From Hydromonas sp. (lineage in GTDB: Bacteria > Pseudomonadota > Gammaproteobacteria > Burkholderiales > Burkholderiaceae): a stretch of DNA of 64,000 bases. The stretch is taken from positions 1-64,000 of the forward strand of contig JAFEII010000002.1 of NCBI GenBank assembly GCA_017495165.1, read 5' to 3'. Shown piece after piece: positions 43,335 to 53,668 of the stretch. The position numbers were made by a program, and so were the translations under genes. The notes beneath the pieces were generated by a model. That model did not search any database. It was not told where the DNA came from and saw only the letters and a list, made by a program, of their open reading frames with translations. Position 1 is the first letter of the stretch. Every line of letters starts with the position of its first letter.

Positions 43335-45395
43335 TCACGCGGGCGTGTTTAATAAGCCGCTATGTCGTAAAAGCGCCGTTACATTCGGCTCACGCCCCAT
43401 AAACGCTTTAAACGAATCCATGGCAGGGCGCGAGCCACCCACCGCTAAAATGCTTTGCCAATAGCGCAGCCCTAAGTCAGTGTTTAATAAAGGCTTGCCG
43501 TCAGCCTGTTCGGACTCAAATGCAGAAAACACATCGGCCGACAAAACCTCAGCCCACTTATAGCTAAAATACCCGGCAGAATAACCGCCTGCAAAAATAT
43601 GGCTAAAGCTGTGCTGGAAACGGTTAAAGTGCGGCGGCTGAATTACCGCAATTTCAGTACGAATTTCAGCCAAAACCTGATTGATTTCATCGGGGTTTTC
43701 CCCACTGTATGAGGCGTGCAGGATGATGTCATATAATGAAAACTCAACTTGCCGCAACATTTGTAGTCCCGACTGGAAGTTTTTGGCGGCAAGTATTTTG
43801 TCAAATAAATTGCGTGGCAGCGATTCGCCCGTTTGTGCATGAGCGCTCATGCGGCTAAGGGTGGCAAAATCCCAGCAAAAATTCTCCATAAACTGGCTTG
43901 GCAGTTCAACCGCATCCCACTCAACCCCCCGAATGCCCGACACTTCAGGGTCATCAACCTGCGAGAGTAAATGATGCAGCGCATGACCCATTTCATGAAA
44001 CAGCGTAATGATGTCGTCGTGCGTTAATGTGGCGGCTTGCCCGCTCAGCGGTGTGCTGAAGTTGGTCACCATTAAGGCAACTGGCGTTTGCAGAGTTTGC
44101 GCCTGAATGCTGCGCGAGCGAACTTCATCCATCCAAGCCCCTGCATTTTTGCCGCTGCGCGCATAGGGGTCAAGGTAAACGCCGCCAATCGCAGCGCCAT
44201 TGCGGCTTAATTCAAAATACTGCACATCCGCATGCCAAACTTGCACCGCTTTTGCGGTAAATTGGACGCCAAACAACGCCTGAACCACGTGAAATAAACC
44301 ATGCAGCACATTGTGCAGCGGGAAGTATGCTTTCACCTCTTGTTCTGAAAAGGCATACCGCTGCTCGCGCAACTTCTCGCCCGCATAAGTTAAATCCCAA
44401 GCCTCAACCGAATCAAGCCCAAGCTGAGATTGGGCAAACTCATGCAGCTCGGCGCTGTCAATCAGCGCGCAAGGGCGCGCTTTTTCTGCTAAATCATATA
44501 AAAACCCAGTCACTTGCGGCACAGATTCGGCCATTTTTGCCGCCAAAGACACATCTGAATAATGCTCAAACCCCAGCAGCGCTGCCGTGCGCTGTCGAAT
44601 GCTGAGCAGCTCTTGCATGATGGCCGTGTTGTCGAGCGCCGCGTCGCCAAAGTCAGAGGCGCGGGTCACATTGGCTCGGTACAATTGCTCACGTAAGGCG
44701 CGATTGTCGGCGTATTGAATAATCGGAAAATACGATGGAAATTGCAGCGTGATTTTGTAGCCGTCAATGTTATCGGCCTTGGCTGCCTCGTGCATGGCCG
44801 CAACCGCCTCTTTTGGTACGCCGCTTAACTCGTCAAGCTGCGCAATGTAGGTATACGCATTCGTCGCGTCAAGCACGTTTTCAGAAAACTTTGCCTGCAA
44901 CGCAGCTTCGCGTGCGCGCAGTTGCGAAAACGCTGCTTTGTCCGCCGAACTCAAAAACGCCCCCGTGAGCTTAAAGTCACGCAAAGCGTTGGTAATAATG
45001 TGCTGACGCACCGTGCTTAGTATTGCCCACTGTTCAGGCTGAGCAAAATGTTGAAAATGCTTAAGCAGCGGCTCGCTCTGCCCCAACATTGTCCAAAATG
45101 CGGTAACGCTTTCAAGATGGGTGTTGTAAGCATCGCGCCATTGCGGGCTGTCAATGACATGATGGCAATGACTGACCGCGCCCCAAACGCGCCCCAATTG
45201 TTCTGTCGCATTATTTAGCGACGTCATGACGCTGTCCCAGTTTGCCTGCGCAGTGCTGAGCGACTCAACATGCGCCAAAACAGATTGGGCGTGTGATAAC
45301 GTGTGTTCAATTGCTTGTGCAACATGGGCGGGGGTAATGTCGCTCCAGCGGGGTAAATCGCTAAAGTCGAGAAGTGGGTTTTGATCGTAAGTCAT
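43335..45395 (-). CDS. prlC: Oligopeptidase A (M3 family)
   Basis: A 686-residue zinc metallopeptidase that degrades cytoplasmic oligopeptides, including signal-peptide fragments. The zinc site HEMGHALHHLLS lies near residue 470. The N terminus MTYDQNPLLDFSDLPRWSDITPAHV is typical of PrlC. Length matches. It is monocistronic in appearance. Confidence 0.94.
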   Translation of the reverse strand: MTYDQNPLLDFSDLPRWSDITPAHVAQAIEHTLSHAQSVLAHVESLSTAQANWDSVMTSLNNATEQLGRVWGAVSHCHHVIDSPQWRDAYNTHLESVTAFWTMLGQSEPLLKHFQHFAQPEQWAILSTVRQHIITNALRDFKLTGAFLSSADKAAFSQLRAREAALQAKFSENVLDATNAYTYIAQLDELSGVPKEAVAAMHEAAKADNIDGYKITLQFPSYFPIIQYADNRALREQLYRANVTRASDFGDAALDNTAIMQELLSIRQRTAALLGFEHYSDVSLAAKMAESVPQVTGFLYDLAEKARPCALIDSAELHEFAQSQLGLDSVEAWDLTYAGEKLREQRYAFSEQEVKAYFPLHNVLHGLFHVVQALFGVQFTAKAVQVWHADVQYFELSRNGAAIGGVYLDPYARSGKNAGAWMDEVRSRSIQAQTLQTPVALMVTNFSTPLSGQAATLTHDDIITLFHEMGHALHHLLSQVDDPEVSGIRGVEWDAVELPSQFMENFCWDFATLSRMSAHAQTGESLPRNLFDKILAAKNFQSGLQMLRQVEFSLYDIILHASYSGENPDEINQVLAEIRTEIAVIQPPHFNRFQHSFSHIFAGGYSAGYFSYKWAEVLSADVFSAFESEQADGKPLLNTDLGLRYWQSILAVGGSRPAMDSFKAFMGREPNVTALLRHSGLLNTPA

Positions 45396-45818
45396 GTTGC
45401 TCTTTCGTAATGTTTTTGTTAATGATGATTGCTATGGCGCGGTAATTGTCGGCAAGCACGTTGGCGCCACAAAGCAGCTTAAGCCGCGCTTTATTTGGCT
45501 TGAGGTTTTGTCAAATAATGATATTAATTCTTACACCCTGCGACACAAACTTCGTTGCTGCCTACCTACTGTAACGGTAACCTGCAAGCCAGCAACAAGT
45601 TGTTAATTTAAAGTTGGGTATTGTAACAAATTTTAATTTTGACTTATGAGAAGCAGCAAAGGCGAGTAAATATTCGCAACTGCTGCTTTTTTGTAAGTAA
45701 TCGAAAAACAGTCGGACGAATAACTAATCGGCAGCAAACCTTTAAAAAAAACGTTAGAATGGCAAAACTATTTAACTTCAATTGGGCAAAACCCAACCAA
45801 CGCACAAGGATATTTGCA
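45396..45818. other. Non-coding gap before trxA
   Basis: A 423-base stretch between the divergent prlC and trxA genes. In-frame codons run upstream of trxA but lack a ribosome site. A weak TTGTCA-17-TTACAC promoter-like pair starts at 45508. I see no RNA gene or repeat. Confidence 0.4.
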
Positions 45819-46142
45819 ATGAGCTTACTTAAACACACAACAGATGCAAGTTTTGATGACGACGTTATCAACGCAGCATTGCCCGTTTTGGTGGATTTTT
45901 GGGCAGAATGGTGCGGCCCTTGCAAAAAAATTGCCCCAGTTTTAGAAGAATTGGCCGCAGATTACGAAGGCCGTTTAACCATTGTAAAAATCAATGTTGA
46001 TGAGCACGCAGGCTCGGCCGCCAAGTTTGGCATCCGTGGCATTCCCACATTATTGCTCTTTAAAAATGGCACCGTCATTGCAACCAAAGTCGGTGCTGCC
46101 AGCAAGTCTCAATTAGCTGCTTTTATTGACAACAGCTTGTAA
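45819..46142 (+). CDS. trxA: Thioredoxin
   Basis: A 107-residue thioredoxin 1 with active site [13 protein letters not shown] and the cis-Pro in [11 protein letters not shown]. The ATG at 45819 is chosen because AAGGA lies eight bases ahead and the length then fits the family. It is followed by rho after 126 bases, the usual trxA-rho order of proteobacteria. Confidence 0.97.
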   Translation: MSLLKHTTDASFDDDVINAALPVLVDFWAEWCGPCKKIAPVLEELAADYEGRLTIVKINVDEHAGSAAKFGIRGIPTLLLFKNGTVIATKVGAASKSQLAAFIDNSL

Positions 46143-46268
46143 TTGTTGCAAGCTGCGCGCCAGCATTCAGCTCGGCGCGCAGTTGTTTTCTTTGGCGCTC
46201 GCCACACATCCCCACAAAACTCAAAACAAATCGCTTTTATTAGCGCATCCTATGATTGCCCATTCAAT

Positions 46269-47531
46269 ATGCATTTAAATGAATTAAAATCCCAGCCAAT
46301 CAAACAATTGGTCGACACCGCCTTGGAATTTGGCATTGAAAACGCCAGCCGCTTGCGCAAGCAAGAACTCATGTTCGCCATTCTAAAAAAACGTGCCAAA
46401 GGCGGCGAATCGGTATTTGGGGATGGCACATTAGAAGTGCTGCCAGACGGCTTTGGTTTTTTGCGCTCGCCAGAGACTTCTTATCTTGCCAGCACAGATG
46501 ATATTTATATTTCACCCTCACAAATTCGCCGCTTCAATTTGCACACAGGCGACACGATTGAAGGCGAAGTGCGCACGCCAAAAGACAATGAACGCTACTT
46601 TGCGCTGGTAAAAGTAGACAAAGTCAACAATCTGCCGCCAGAGCATACCAAGCACCGCATCATGTTTGAAAACTTGACCGCAATCCATCCCAATCGGGTG
46701 CTTAAGCTCGAGCGCGACAACAAATCAGAAGAAAACTTGGTCGGCCGCATCATTGATGTTATTTCGCCAATCGGTTTGGGACAGCGCGGCTTAATCGTCG
46801 CGCCACCCAAGTCGGGCAAAACGGTCATGTTGCAACACATCGCGCACGCCATTGCAGAAAATCGCCCAGACATTGAATTGTTTGTGTTGCTGGTTGATGA
46901 ACGCCCAGAAGAAGTGACTGAAATGATACGTTCAGTCAAAGGTGAGGTTGTTTCGTCAACTTTTGATGAGCCGGCCAATCGCCATGTTCAAGTGGCGGAA
47001 ATGGTCATCGAAAAAGCCAAACGGCTGGCGGAAACAGGGCGCGATGTGGTGATTTTGCTCGATTCAATCACACGGCTGGCACGTGCTTACAATACGGTTT
47101 TACCGTCGTCAGGTAAGGTGTTGACCGGCGGCGTTGATGCCAACGCTTTGCAGCGCCCCAAACGCTTTTTTGGTGCGGCAAGGAATCTCGAAGAAGGTGG
47201 TTCACTTACAATTATAGCCACAGGTTTGGTTGAAACAGGTTCGAGAATGGATGATGTGATTTTTGAAGAGTTCAAAGGCACAGGCAATATGGAGTTGTCT
47301 TTGGAACGAAAAATGTCTGAAAAACGCATATACCCAAGCATTAGCTTAAATCGTTCCTCAACGCGCCGAGAAGAGTTGCTTATTAATAAAGACCATTTGC
47401 AAAAAATGTGGATTTTGCGTAAATTTTTGCATGAAATGGATGACATTGCGGCTATGGAGTTTATCGTTGATAAAATGAAGCAAACCAAAAACAATGATGA
47501 GTTTTTTGACCTGATGAAGCGTGGCGGCTAA
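46269..47531 (+). CDS. rho: Transcription termination factor Rho
   Basis: A 420-residue hexameric RNA helicase that ends transcription. It starts [18 protein letters not shown] as in betaproteobacterial Rho. The RNA-binding cold-shock-like domain contains [13 protein letters not shown]; Walker A is [11 protein letters not shown]; Walker B and the Q/R loops follow ([29 protein letters not shown]). The start has no strong ribosome site; the 126-base leader may serve autoregulation, as in other species. Confidence 0.98.
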   Translation: MHLNELKSQPIKQLVDTALEFGIENASRLRKQELMFAILKKRAKGGESVFGDGTLEVLPDGFGFLRSPETSYLASTDDIYISPSQIRRFNLHTGDTIEGEVRTPKDNERYFALVKVDKVNNLPPEHTKHRIMFENLTAIHPNRVLKLERDNKSEENLVGRIIDVISPIGLGQRGLIVAPPKSGKTVMLQHIAHAIAENRPDIELFVLLVDERPEEVTEMIRSVKGEVVSSTFDEPANRHVQVAEMVIEKAKRLAETGRDVVILLDSITRLARAYNTVLPSSGKVLTGGVDANALQRPKRFFGAARNLEEGGSLTIIATGLVETGSRMDDVIFEEFKGTGNMELSLERKMSEKRIYPSISLNRSSTRREELLINKDHLQKMWILRKFLHEMDDIAAMEFIVDKMKQTKNNDEFFDLMKRGG

Positions 47532-47579
47532 GCGTCGTAAAGCCTTGGTTGCATGCGCTGAATCAAAGAAAGGCGAGAT

Positions 47580-47885
47580 GTGTTACGAGTGAGTGGAAAT
47601 GATGTGCTGCTCCAAGTTTATGTGCAGCCTGGTGCAAAAAACACCGCGTGCGTAGGGCTTCATGATGGGCGGCTCAAAATCCGCCTATCGGCGCAGCCTG
47701 TTGAAGGGCAGGCCAACCAAGCGCTGTGCGAATGGTTGGCGAAGCATTTCTGTAGGCCTAAGCGCAGTGTCAGCGTGCTAAAAGGGTTGCAAGCACGGCT
47801 AAAACAAGTTCAGTTTCAAGCAGCCGCGCCACAATTTGAACAGATGAATCAAATGTTGGCGCAGCTGCTCGAATCAGGTGCTTAG
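47580..47885 (+). CDS. YggU family protein (DUF167)
   Basis: A 101-residue protein of the small DUF167 family. The conserved block VQPGAKNTACVGLHDGRLKIRLSAQPVEGQANQAL is at residues 12-46. A GTG start at 47580 is preceded by AAAGGCGAG. Function is unknown. It follows rho by 48 bases and its stop overlaps the convergent OsmC-like gene by four bases. Confidence 0.85.
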   Translation: MLRVSGNDVLLQVYVQPGAKNTACVGLHDGRLKIRLSAQPVEGQANQALCEWLAKHFCRPKRSVSVLKGLQARLKQVQFQAAAPQFEQMNQMLAQLLESGA

Positions 47886-48319
47886 GCTTGTGGTGACGTA
47901 TCTAGGATTTCAAAACTGGTTGAGATGTCAACCGAGTGGGCAAGCATAATACTGGCGGAGCAGTATTTTTCGTGCGAAAGTTTGATTGCTCTCTCAACGC
48001 TTGCCGCGCTTAAATTGCTGCCACTGACGATAAAGTGAAAATTGATCTGTGTGAAAACTTTTGGAATGCTTTCAGCGCGAGTCGCCGTAAGTTTTACCTC
48101 GCAGTTTACGATGTTTTGGCGGGCTTTTTGCAAAATCAAAACCACGTCAAACGCCGAGCAGCCGCCAGCGCCCATAAGCAGCATCTCCATGGGTCTTGGT
48201 GCGATGTTTCGACCGCCAGCCTCAGGCGCGCCGTCCATTAAAATGGCGTGTCCGCTGCCAGATTCGCCCAAAAAAGACATCCCCGCGGTTGAACCCGCCC
48301 AACGTATCGTGCACTCCAT
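47882..48319 (-). CDS. OsmC family protein (YhfA-like)
   Basis: A 145-residue OsmC/Ohr-fold protein. The family motif RPMEMLLMGAGGCSAFDVV carries one conserved Cys; the second Cys in EKYCSASIML is also present. Such proteins can act as thiol peroxidases; YhfA-type members are not characterised. The ATG at 48319 with AGGAG ahead is preferred over a longer upstream frame (to 48469) that lacks conservation. Confidence 0.88.
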   Translation of the reverse strand: MECTIRWAGSTAGMSFLGESGSGHAILMDGAPEAGGRNIAPRPMEMLLMGAGGCSAFDVVLILQKARQNIVNCEVKLTATRAESIPKVFTQINFHFIVSGSNLSAASVERAIKLSHEKYCSASIMLAHSVDISTSFEILDTSPQA

Positions 48320-48453
48320 AATGGCTCCTAACGTGTGAAAGAATGAAATTATACGGGTTATCCGTTTTGGCGATTGTTTTTGGTGGGTTTTGTGTTTATT
48401 TGTGGTAATAATGGCAAAAAAAGAGCGCTCGTTCGTTTTTTTCCTGATTCTGC

Positions 48454-48481
48454 TTGCGTGCAATTTCAATATCTGTATAAT
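48454..48481 (+). promoter_or_regulatory. Promoter of the candidate sRNA
   Basis: TTGCGT (48454-48459), a 16-base spacer and a perfect TATAAT (48476-48481). Predicted start about 48488. Confidence 0.6.
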
Positions 48482-48487
48482 TTAAAA

Positions 48488-48587
48488 CATTGGTTGGCAA
48501 AACAGTTTGATGTGCCAACGCTTCAAGTGTCTCCTCCACCCTCCTTTTGGTGGATTTATGCCCAAGCTTATGCTTGGGCTTTTTTGT
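48488..48587 (+). ncRNA. Candidate ~100-nt regulatory RNA
   Basis: A compact unit with its own promoter and intrinsic terminator in the gap between the OsmC-like gene and rplM. Hairpin 1 is GTTGGCA/TGCCAAC (48493-48519). Hairpin 2 is TCCACC/GGTGGA (48535-48554) with a CTCCTTTT loop. An unpaired TCTCCT (48530-48535) precedes it, and the terminator is CCCAAGC/GCTTGGG plus six T (48561-48586). The CU-rich loop and linker resemble anti-Shine-Dalgarno seeds of trans-acting sRNAs. No known family is recognised. It could instead be an attenuated rplM leader, but rplM has its own promoter at 48606. Confidence 0.6.
48560..48586 (+). terminator. Intrinsic terminator of the candidate sRNA
   Basis: GCCCAAGC/GCTTGGGC stem with a TTAT loop, followed by TTTTTT. 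Confidence 0.92.
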
Positions 48588-48605
48588 TGTGCCGCCTGAA
48601 ATAGT

Positions 48606-48634
48606 TTGACTTATCTTGATAACTGCTGGATAAT
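48606..48634 (+). promoter_or_regulatory. Promoter of rplM-rpsI
   Basis: TTGACT (48606-48611), a 17-base spacer and GATAAT (48629-48634), leaving a leader of about 100 bases before rplM. Confidence 0.7.
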
Positions 48635-48740
48635 CTTTGGTTCGTCCATTGGCGAGTGTGTCGGGAGAGCCTGCGCGATTATATAAGCGGTGTCATTTCT
48701 CAATAATGGGTTTTTAATTTAAGTGATGTAGGAATAAGTG

Positions 48741-49169
48741 ATGAAAACTTTTTCAGCAAAGCAACATGAGGTTCAACACGACTGGTTCGTTGTCGATGTA
48801 ACCGATAAAGTGTTGGGTCGTGTGGCCAGTGAAGTTGCACGTCGTTTGCGTGGTAAGCATAAACCTGAGTTTACGCCGCACGTGGATACGGGTGATTTTA
48901 TTGTGGTTGTAAATGCAGGCAAACTGCGTGTTACAGGTGCAAAATTCGAAGATAAAAAATACTACCGCCATTCAGGCTACCCAGGTGGTATCTATGAGAC
49001 CAATTTCCGTCGCATGCAAGAGCGTTTTCCTGGCCGCGCATTGGAAAAAGCGGTTAAAGGCATGTTGCCAAAAGGCCCGTTGGGCTACGCCATGATTAAG
49101 AAGTTGAAGGTATACGCGGGTGCTGAACACCCACACACAGCCCAACAACCTCAAGTCTTAGACATTTAA
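48741..49169 (+). CDS. rplM: 50S ribosomal protein L13
   Basis: 142 residues, the exact usual length. It begins [19 protein letters not shown] and has the signature [23 protein letters not shown] 48741 is preferred over a GTG three bases earlier. It forms an operon with rpsI, which starts 12 bases after its stop. Confidence 0.98.
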   Translation: MKTFSAKQHEVQHDWFVVDVTDKVLGRVASEVARRLRGKHKPEFTPHVDTGDFIVVVNAGKLRVTGAKFEDKKYYRHSGYPGGIYETNFRRMQERFPGRALEKAVKGMLPKGPLGYAMIKKLKVYAGAEHPHTAQQPQVLDI

Positions 49170-49180
49170 GGATAAATAAC

Positions 49181-49573
49181 ATGAACGGTAACTATAATTA
49201 CGGTACAGGTCGTCGTAAAAGTGCGGTGGCTCGTGTATTCTTAAAAGCAGGTTCTGGCTTAATCGTGGTAAATGGCAAACCAGCAAATGAATACTTTGCT
49301 CGTGAAACTGGCTTGATGGTCATTCGTCAGCCGCTGGTTTTAACTGAAAACACGGAACGTTTTGACATCATGGTCAATGTTCACGGTGGCGGTGAGTCAG
49401 GTCAAGCGGGTGCGGTGCGTCATGGCATTACACGTGCTTTGATTGACTACGATGCAGGTCTGAAATCAGCCTTGTCTCAAGCAGGCTTCGTTACTCGTGA
49501 TGCCCGTGAAGTGGAACGTAAGAAAGTCGGTTTCCGCAAAGCGCGTCGTCGCAAACAGTTCTCAAAACGTTAA
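49181..49573 (+). CDS. rpsI: 30S ribosomal protein S9
   Basis: 130 residues, normal length. It starts [19 protein letters not shown] and ends with the Arg/Lys tail [12 protein letters not shown] that reaches the P site of the ribosome. Second gene of the rplM-rpsI operon; a terminator follows. Confidence 0.98.
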   Translation: MNGNYNYGTGRRKSAVARVFLKAGSGLIVVNGKPANEYFARETGLMVIRQPLVLTENTERFDIMVNVHGGGESGQAGAVRHGITRALIDYDAGLKSALSQAGFVTRDAREVERKKVGFRKARRRKQFSKR

Positions 49574-49592
49574 TACTACGTTTTGTCGGCAA

Positions 49593-49623
49593 CAAAAAAC
49601 ACCGCATTTTGCGGTGTTTTTTG
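49593..49623 (+). terminator. Terminator of rplM-rpsI
   Basis: AAAAAACACCGC/GCGGTGTTTTTT with an ATTTT loop, 20 bases after the rpsI stop. Confidence 0.93.
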
Positions 49624-49657
49624 TTATCCTAGTCGCGATTGTAAAAAAGGAGGCGCT

Positions 49658-50704
49658 ATGCGCAAAGTCAAAGTTGGTATTGTTGGGGGTACAGGGTATA
49701 CAGGCGTTGAGCTGCTTCGCTTATTGGCTGCGCATCCGAATGCGCAGCTTCATGCAATTACATCCCGGACAGAGGTCGGCGTTGAGGTGGCATCGGTGTT
49801 TCAAAATCTGCGTGGTGTGGTTGACTTGGTTTTTTCAGATCCAACGAGTGGTATTTTATTTGAATGCGATGTTGTTTTTTTTGCGACCCCACACGGCGTG
49901 GCGATGGCGCAAGCCCCTGAATTGTTAAAGGCTGGCGTGCGGGTGATTGATTTGGGTGCGGATTTTCGGTTGCAGAGTGTGCAGCAGTTTGAAAACTGGT
50001 ACGGCTTGGCGCACAAGAGTGAGGTTGTTTTGCGTGAAGCGGTTTATGGGCTGTCGGAGTTGAATCGAGAAGCGATTCGCAAAGCGCGGCTGGTTGCGAA
50101 TCCGGGCTGTTACCCAACCACCATGCAGCTGGGCTTTTACCCGTTGTTAAAAAATGGTTTGGTTGATGTAAAAACGCTCATTGCAGATTGTAAGTCTGGC
50201 GTTTCGGGCGCTGGGCGCAAAGCGGAGATCGGTGTGCTTTTTAGTGAGGCATCTGACTCATTTAAAGCATATGGCGTGAGCGGCCATCGTCACCTACCAG
50301 AAACTTTGGAGCAATTGGCGCGAATGACGGATGCATCCGTTGAGTTGGTTTTTACGCCGCATCTTGTGCCTATGGTTCGTGGTATGCACGCAACGCTTTA
50401 TGCAAAACTGAACTCTGAATCTCAAGGCATGAGCAATGAGGCGATACAGCGTGTGTTTGATGAAGCCTATAAAATCGAGCCATTTGTTGATGTGATGCCT
50501 TGGGGTTCTTTGCCTGAAACCCGTTCCACACGTGGTTCAAATATGTTGCGTATTTCGCTGCATCGGCAAGGAAATACAATAATTGTACTGGTGGTGCAGG
50601 ATAATTTGGTCAAAGGTGCGGCAGGCCAAGCGGTTCAAAATATGAATGTCATGTTTGACTTGGCTGAAACATCAGGTTTGGCGTGCGTGGCGCTGATGCC
50701 GTAA
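49658..50704 (+). CDS. argC: N-acetyl-gamma-glutamyl-phosphate reductase
   Basis: A 348-residue enzyme of arginine biosynthesis that reduces N-acetylglutamyl phosphate to the semialdehyde. NADP-binding [16 protein letters not shown] is at the N terminus and the catalytic Cys in [17 protein letters not shown] 49658 has AAGGAGG ahead; the longer upstream frame runs through the rpsI terminator and is rejected. It lies between rpsI and erpA, a common betaproteobacterial order. Confidence 0.97.
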   Translation: MRKVKVGIVGGTGYTGVELLRLLAAHPNAQLHAITSRTEVGVEVASVFQNLRGVVDLVFSDPTSGILFECDVVFFATPHGVAMAQAPELLKAGVRVIDLGADFRLQSVQQFENWYGLAHKSEVVLREAVYGLSELNREAIRKARLVANPGCYPTTMQLGFYPLLKNGLVDVKTLIADCKSGVSGAGRKAEIGVLFSEASDSFKAYGVSGHRHLPETLEQLARMTDASVELVFTPHLVPMVRGMHATLYAKLNSESQGMSNEAIQRVFDEAYKIEPFVDVMPWGSLPETRSTRGSNMLRISLHRQGNTIIVLVVQDNLVKGAAGQAVQNMNVMFDLAETSGLACVALMP

Positions 50705-50717
50705 ATTGGGTTATAAT
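50688..50717 (+). promoter_or_regulatory. Possible erpA promoter
   Basis: A perfect TATAAT (50712-50717) with a weak TGGCGC at 50688-50693 and an 18-base spacer, just after argC. The -35 is poor. Confidence 0.35.
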
Positions 50718-50757
50718 TACCCATCTAAAATGAGCGCGATGGCGCAAAAGGACAACA

Positions 50758-51117
50758 ATGAGTGCGACAGATCAAGCAGTGACAAATGCAGGCCCGTTTG
50801 TTTTTACAGATAATGCAGCCACAAAAGTTAAAGATTTGATTATCGAAGAGGGCAATCCCGACTTGAAATTGCGCGTTTTTGTGCAAGGTGGTGGTTGCTC
50901 AGGTTTTCAATATGGTTTTACCTTTGATGAGATTGTCAACGAGGACGATACGGCGATTGACAAAAACGGTGTGACTCTTTTAGTTGATTCAATGAGTTTC
51001 CAGTACTTGGTCGGCGCAGAGATTGACTACAAAGAGGATTTGGAGGGCGCGCAATTTGTGATTAAAAACCCAAATGCCTCGACAACGTGTGGTTGTGGTT
51101 CATCGTTTTCCGTCTAA
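50758..51117 (+). CDS. erpA: Iron-sulfur cluster insertion protein ErpA
   Basis: A 119-residue A-type carrier that delivers Fe-S clusters to target enzymes. The three cluster cysteines are visible in [11 protein letters not shown] and the C-terminal [21 protein letters not shown] precedes the start. A terminator follows at once, so it is monocistronic or the end of argC-erpA. Confidence 0.96.
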   Translation: MSATDQAVTNAGPFVFTDNAATKVKDLIIEEGNPDLKLRVFVQGGGCSGFQYGFTFDEIVNEDDTAIDKNGVTLLVDSMSFQYLVGAEIDYKEDLEGAQFVIKNPNASTTCGCGSSFSV

Positions 51118-51135
51118 TTTAACGTGAGCAAAGAT

Positions 51136-51165
51136 AAAAAGCCGCAACAGTGTTGCGGCTTTTTT
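51136..51165 (+). terminator. Terminator of erpA
   Basis: AAAAAGCCGCAACA/TGTTGCGGCTTTTT stem with a two-base tip that would open to a larger loop, followed by T residues. Confidence 0.93.
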
Positions 51166-51395
51166 GTGTGAGGCGCATTTTTTGTTAAAAAATATCTATA
51201 AAAGCCCTATTAAATGACTGGGTTTTGTAAGCCAAAAAGGTTACAATGTTTAGGTCAAAAATAAATGCTTTTAGCATGGTTTATACCCGTAGAGGTTCAC
51301 GGGGAATGCGAATGGCTGATTTGAGTGGTGTAGGGCTTTATTCGTGCAAAATTTCAAATAAAGCAAGTGTTTGCTTTCTATGTTGAGGAGTTGGT

Positions 51396-52829
51396 ATGTC
51401 AGCACAAGCTGAAACTTATAATTACAAGGTCGTGCGGATGTTCGCGGTAATGTCCGTTGTTTGGGGGATTGTCGGAATGGCCGTGGGCGTCTTAATTGCG
51501 TCGCAAATGGCTTTTCCAGAGCTCAATTTTGGTGTGCCTTGGCTGTCTTTTGGTCGTTTACGCCCACTGCACACAAATGCGGTGATTTTTGCGTTTGGTG
51601 GCTGCGCGCTGATGGCGACCTCGTTTCATGTTGTGCAACGTACGTCAAACGTCCGTTTGTTCGGCGGTAGATTGGCTGAATGGGTGTTTTGGGGTTATCA
51701 ATTGGTTATTTTGGCGGCGGCTGTGAGCCTGCCGCTTGGCTTCACTCAAGGCAAAGAATATGCCGAGCTTGAATGGCCGATTGATCTTCTGTTGGCGGTG
51801 GTTTGGGTGGCCTATGCGGTTGTGTTTTTTGGCACACTGGCCAAACGCAAAGTCTCGCACATTTATGTCGCAAACTGGTTCTTTGGTGCGTTTATTATTA
51901 CCGTCGCTTTGTTGCACATCGTCAATAGCGCTGCCATTCCAACCGGCTGGTTTACATCGTACTCGGCTTACGCTGGTGCGCAGGATGCAATGATTCAGTG
52001 GTGGTATGGGCATAACGCGGTTGGCTTCTTCCTGACTGCGGGTTTCTTGGGCATGATGTATTACTACGTGCCAAAGCAAGCGGGGCGTCCTGTTTACTCT
52101 TATCGTTTATCCGTCGTGCATTTTTGGGCGTTGATTTTTACCTACATGTGGGCAGGCCCGCATCACTTGCACTACACCGCCTTGCCTGATTGGACGCAAT
52201 CTTTGGGGATGGCATTCTCGTTGATTTTGTTGGCGCCAAGCTGGGGCGGGATGATTAACGGGATGATGACTTTGTCAGGTGCTTGGCATAAGCTGCGCGA
52301 TGATCCAATTTTGAAATTCCTCGTTGTTTCTCTGTCTTTTTACGGGATGTCAACGTTTGAAGGCCCAATGATGGCGATTAAGTCAGTTAACGCGTTGTCT
52401 CATTATACGGACTGGACAGTTGGCCATGTTCACAGCGGCGCTTTGGGCTGGGTTGGGTTTGTGACTATTGGCTCTTTGTATTATTTGATTCCGCGCATGT
52501 TTAATCGTGAGTCAATGTACAGTACGCGTCTCATCAATTTGCATTTTTGGATTGCGACAATTGGGGTGGTTTTGTACATCACATCAATGTGGGTTTCAGG
52601 TGTGGTTCAAGGCCTGATGGAGCGTGCGCCTTCTCAAGATGGTTACCCACTTAACACCTTTTTTGACTTTATTGCGATTCGTCAGCCGTTTTATTTGATT
52701 CGAATTTTGGGCGGATTGATGTATCTGTCAGGCATGTTCATCATGGCGTACAACGTTGTTCGAACAATGATGGCTGGCACGCCTGTGGATGCGCCAATTC
52801 CTGAGTTGAAACATGACGTTCATTTGTAA
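51396..52829 (+). CDS. ccoN: Cytochrome c oxidase cbb3-type, subunit I
   Basis: A 477-residue catalytic subunit of the high-affinity cbb3 oxidase with about twelve membrane segments, binding haem b and the b3-CuB centre. Typical stretches are [54 protein letters not shown] and [22 protein letters not shown] precedes the start. It leads ccoNOQP. The 278-base gap before it shows no clear FNR box. Confidence 0.97.
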   Translation: MSAQAETYNYKVVRMFAVMSVVWGIVGMAVGVLIASQMAFPELNFGVPWLSFGRLRPLHTNAVIFAFGGCALMATSFHVVQRTSNVRLFGGRLAEWVFWGYQLVILAAAVSLPLGFTQGKEYAELEWPIDLLLAVVWVAYAVVFFGTLAKRKVSHIYVANWFFGAFIITVALLHIVNSAAIPTGWFTSYSAYAGAQDAMIQWWYGHNAVGFFLTAGFLGMMYYYVPKQAGRPVYSYRLSVVHFWALIFTYMWAGPHHLHYTALPDWTQSLGMAFSLILLAPSWGGMINGMMTLSGAWHKLRDDPILKFLVVSLSFYGMSTFEGPMMAIKSVNALSHYTDWTVGHVHSGALGWVGFVTIGSLYYLIPRMFNRESMYSTRLINLHFWIATIGVVLYITSMWVSGVVQGLMERAPSQDGYPLNTFFDFIAIRQPFYLIRILGGLMYLSGMFIMAYNVVRTMMAGTPVDAPIPELKHDVHL

Positions 52830-52852
52830 GCAGTAAGTCTGGAGAAAATAAC

Positions 52853-53467
52853 ATGAGTTTTATTTCACAAGAAAAAGTTGAGCGCAAAGTAGGGCTACTG
52901 ATTGCGTTGACGTTTATAACCGTTGCAATTGGTGGGATGGCAGAAATCATACCTTTGTTCTTTCAGCACTCGACAACAGAGCCAATCAAAGGCGTGACGC
53001 CTTATACAGCGTTGCAACTCGCGGGGCGCGATGTGTATATTCGAGAAGGTTGTTATAACTGCCACTCGCAAATGATTCGACCATTCCGTGCCGAAACCAT
53101 GCGATACGGCCCTTATTCTGTCGCGGGTGAATCCGTTTATGACCATCCATTTCAATGGGGTTCTAAACGAACAGGGCCAGATTTGGCGCGAATTGGTGGC
53201 AAATACTCTGATGACTGGCACCGTATTCACCTAACCGACCCACGTGCCGTGGTGAGTGTGTCAAACATGCCATCATACGCTTGGCTAAAAGATGCAAAAG
53301 TTGACGGTGCAGTAATCCAACGTCACATGGAGCGCTTAACCATGGTCGGCGTGCCCTACACGCCAGAGCAAATTGCGGGTGCACCAGCTGCGGTTGAGGG
53401 CAAGACTGAAATGGATGCGCTGATCGCTCATTTGCAAGGCTTGGGTTTGGCACGCAAAAACGAATAA
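52853..53467 (+). CDS. ccoO: Cytochrome c oxidase cbb3-type, subunit II
   Basis: A 204-residue membrane-anchored mono-haem cytochrome c. One N-terminal membrane helix is followed by the haem site [14 protein letters not shown], and a later Met ligand region (SNMPSYAWL). It passes electrons from CcoP to CcoN. 23 bases after ccoN. Confidence 0.97.
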   Translation: MSFISQEKVERKVGLLIALTFITVAIGGMAEIIPLFFQHSTTEPIKGVTPYTALQLAGRDVYIREGCYNCHSQMIRPFRAETMRYGPYSVAGESVYDHPFQWGSKRTGPDLARIGGKYSDDWHRIHLTDPRAVVSVSNMPSYAWLKDAKVDGAVIQRHMERLTMVGVPYTPEQIAGAPAAVEGKTEMDALIAHLQGLGLARKNE

Positions 53468-53476
53468 GGAGTTGTT

Positions 53477-53668
53477 ATGGAAATTGTAACCATTGTGCGC
53501 GTAGTGATTACGGTAATGAGCTTTGTGTGTTTTGTTGCTTGGCTGGTTTGGTTTTTGAACAAGGATAACAAAGCATATTACGATGCGCGGGCTCAAGACT
53601 TAATCGATGACGACGACAGTGCGCCCGCTGCGCAGGACGCAAAAATTGTAAATAAGGAAATAAAATGA
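53477..53668 (+). CDS. ccoQ: cbb3 oxidase small subunit CcoQ
   Basis: A 63-residue single-span protein (helix about residues 6-28, VITVMSFVCFVAWLVWFLN) with an acidic tail. CcoQ stabilises the oxidase complex in characterised systems. AAGGAG precedes the start, and its stop overlaps the ccoP start by four bases (ATGA). Confidence 0.9.
   Translation: MEIVTIVRVVITVMSFVCFVAWLVWFLNKDNKAYYDARAQDLIDDDDSAPAAQDAKIVNKEIK

Noticed and set aside
48374-48604. A 76-codon frame covering the sRNA candidate
   Set aside because: It crosses a promoter and a strong terminator and shows no coding pattern, so an RNA reading is preferred.
51180-51395. FNR box before ccoN
   Set aside because: No TTGAT-N4-ATCAA-like sequence could be found in the gap.
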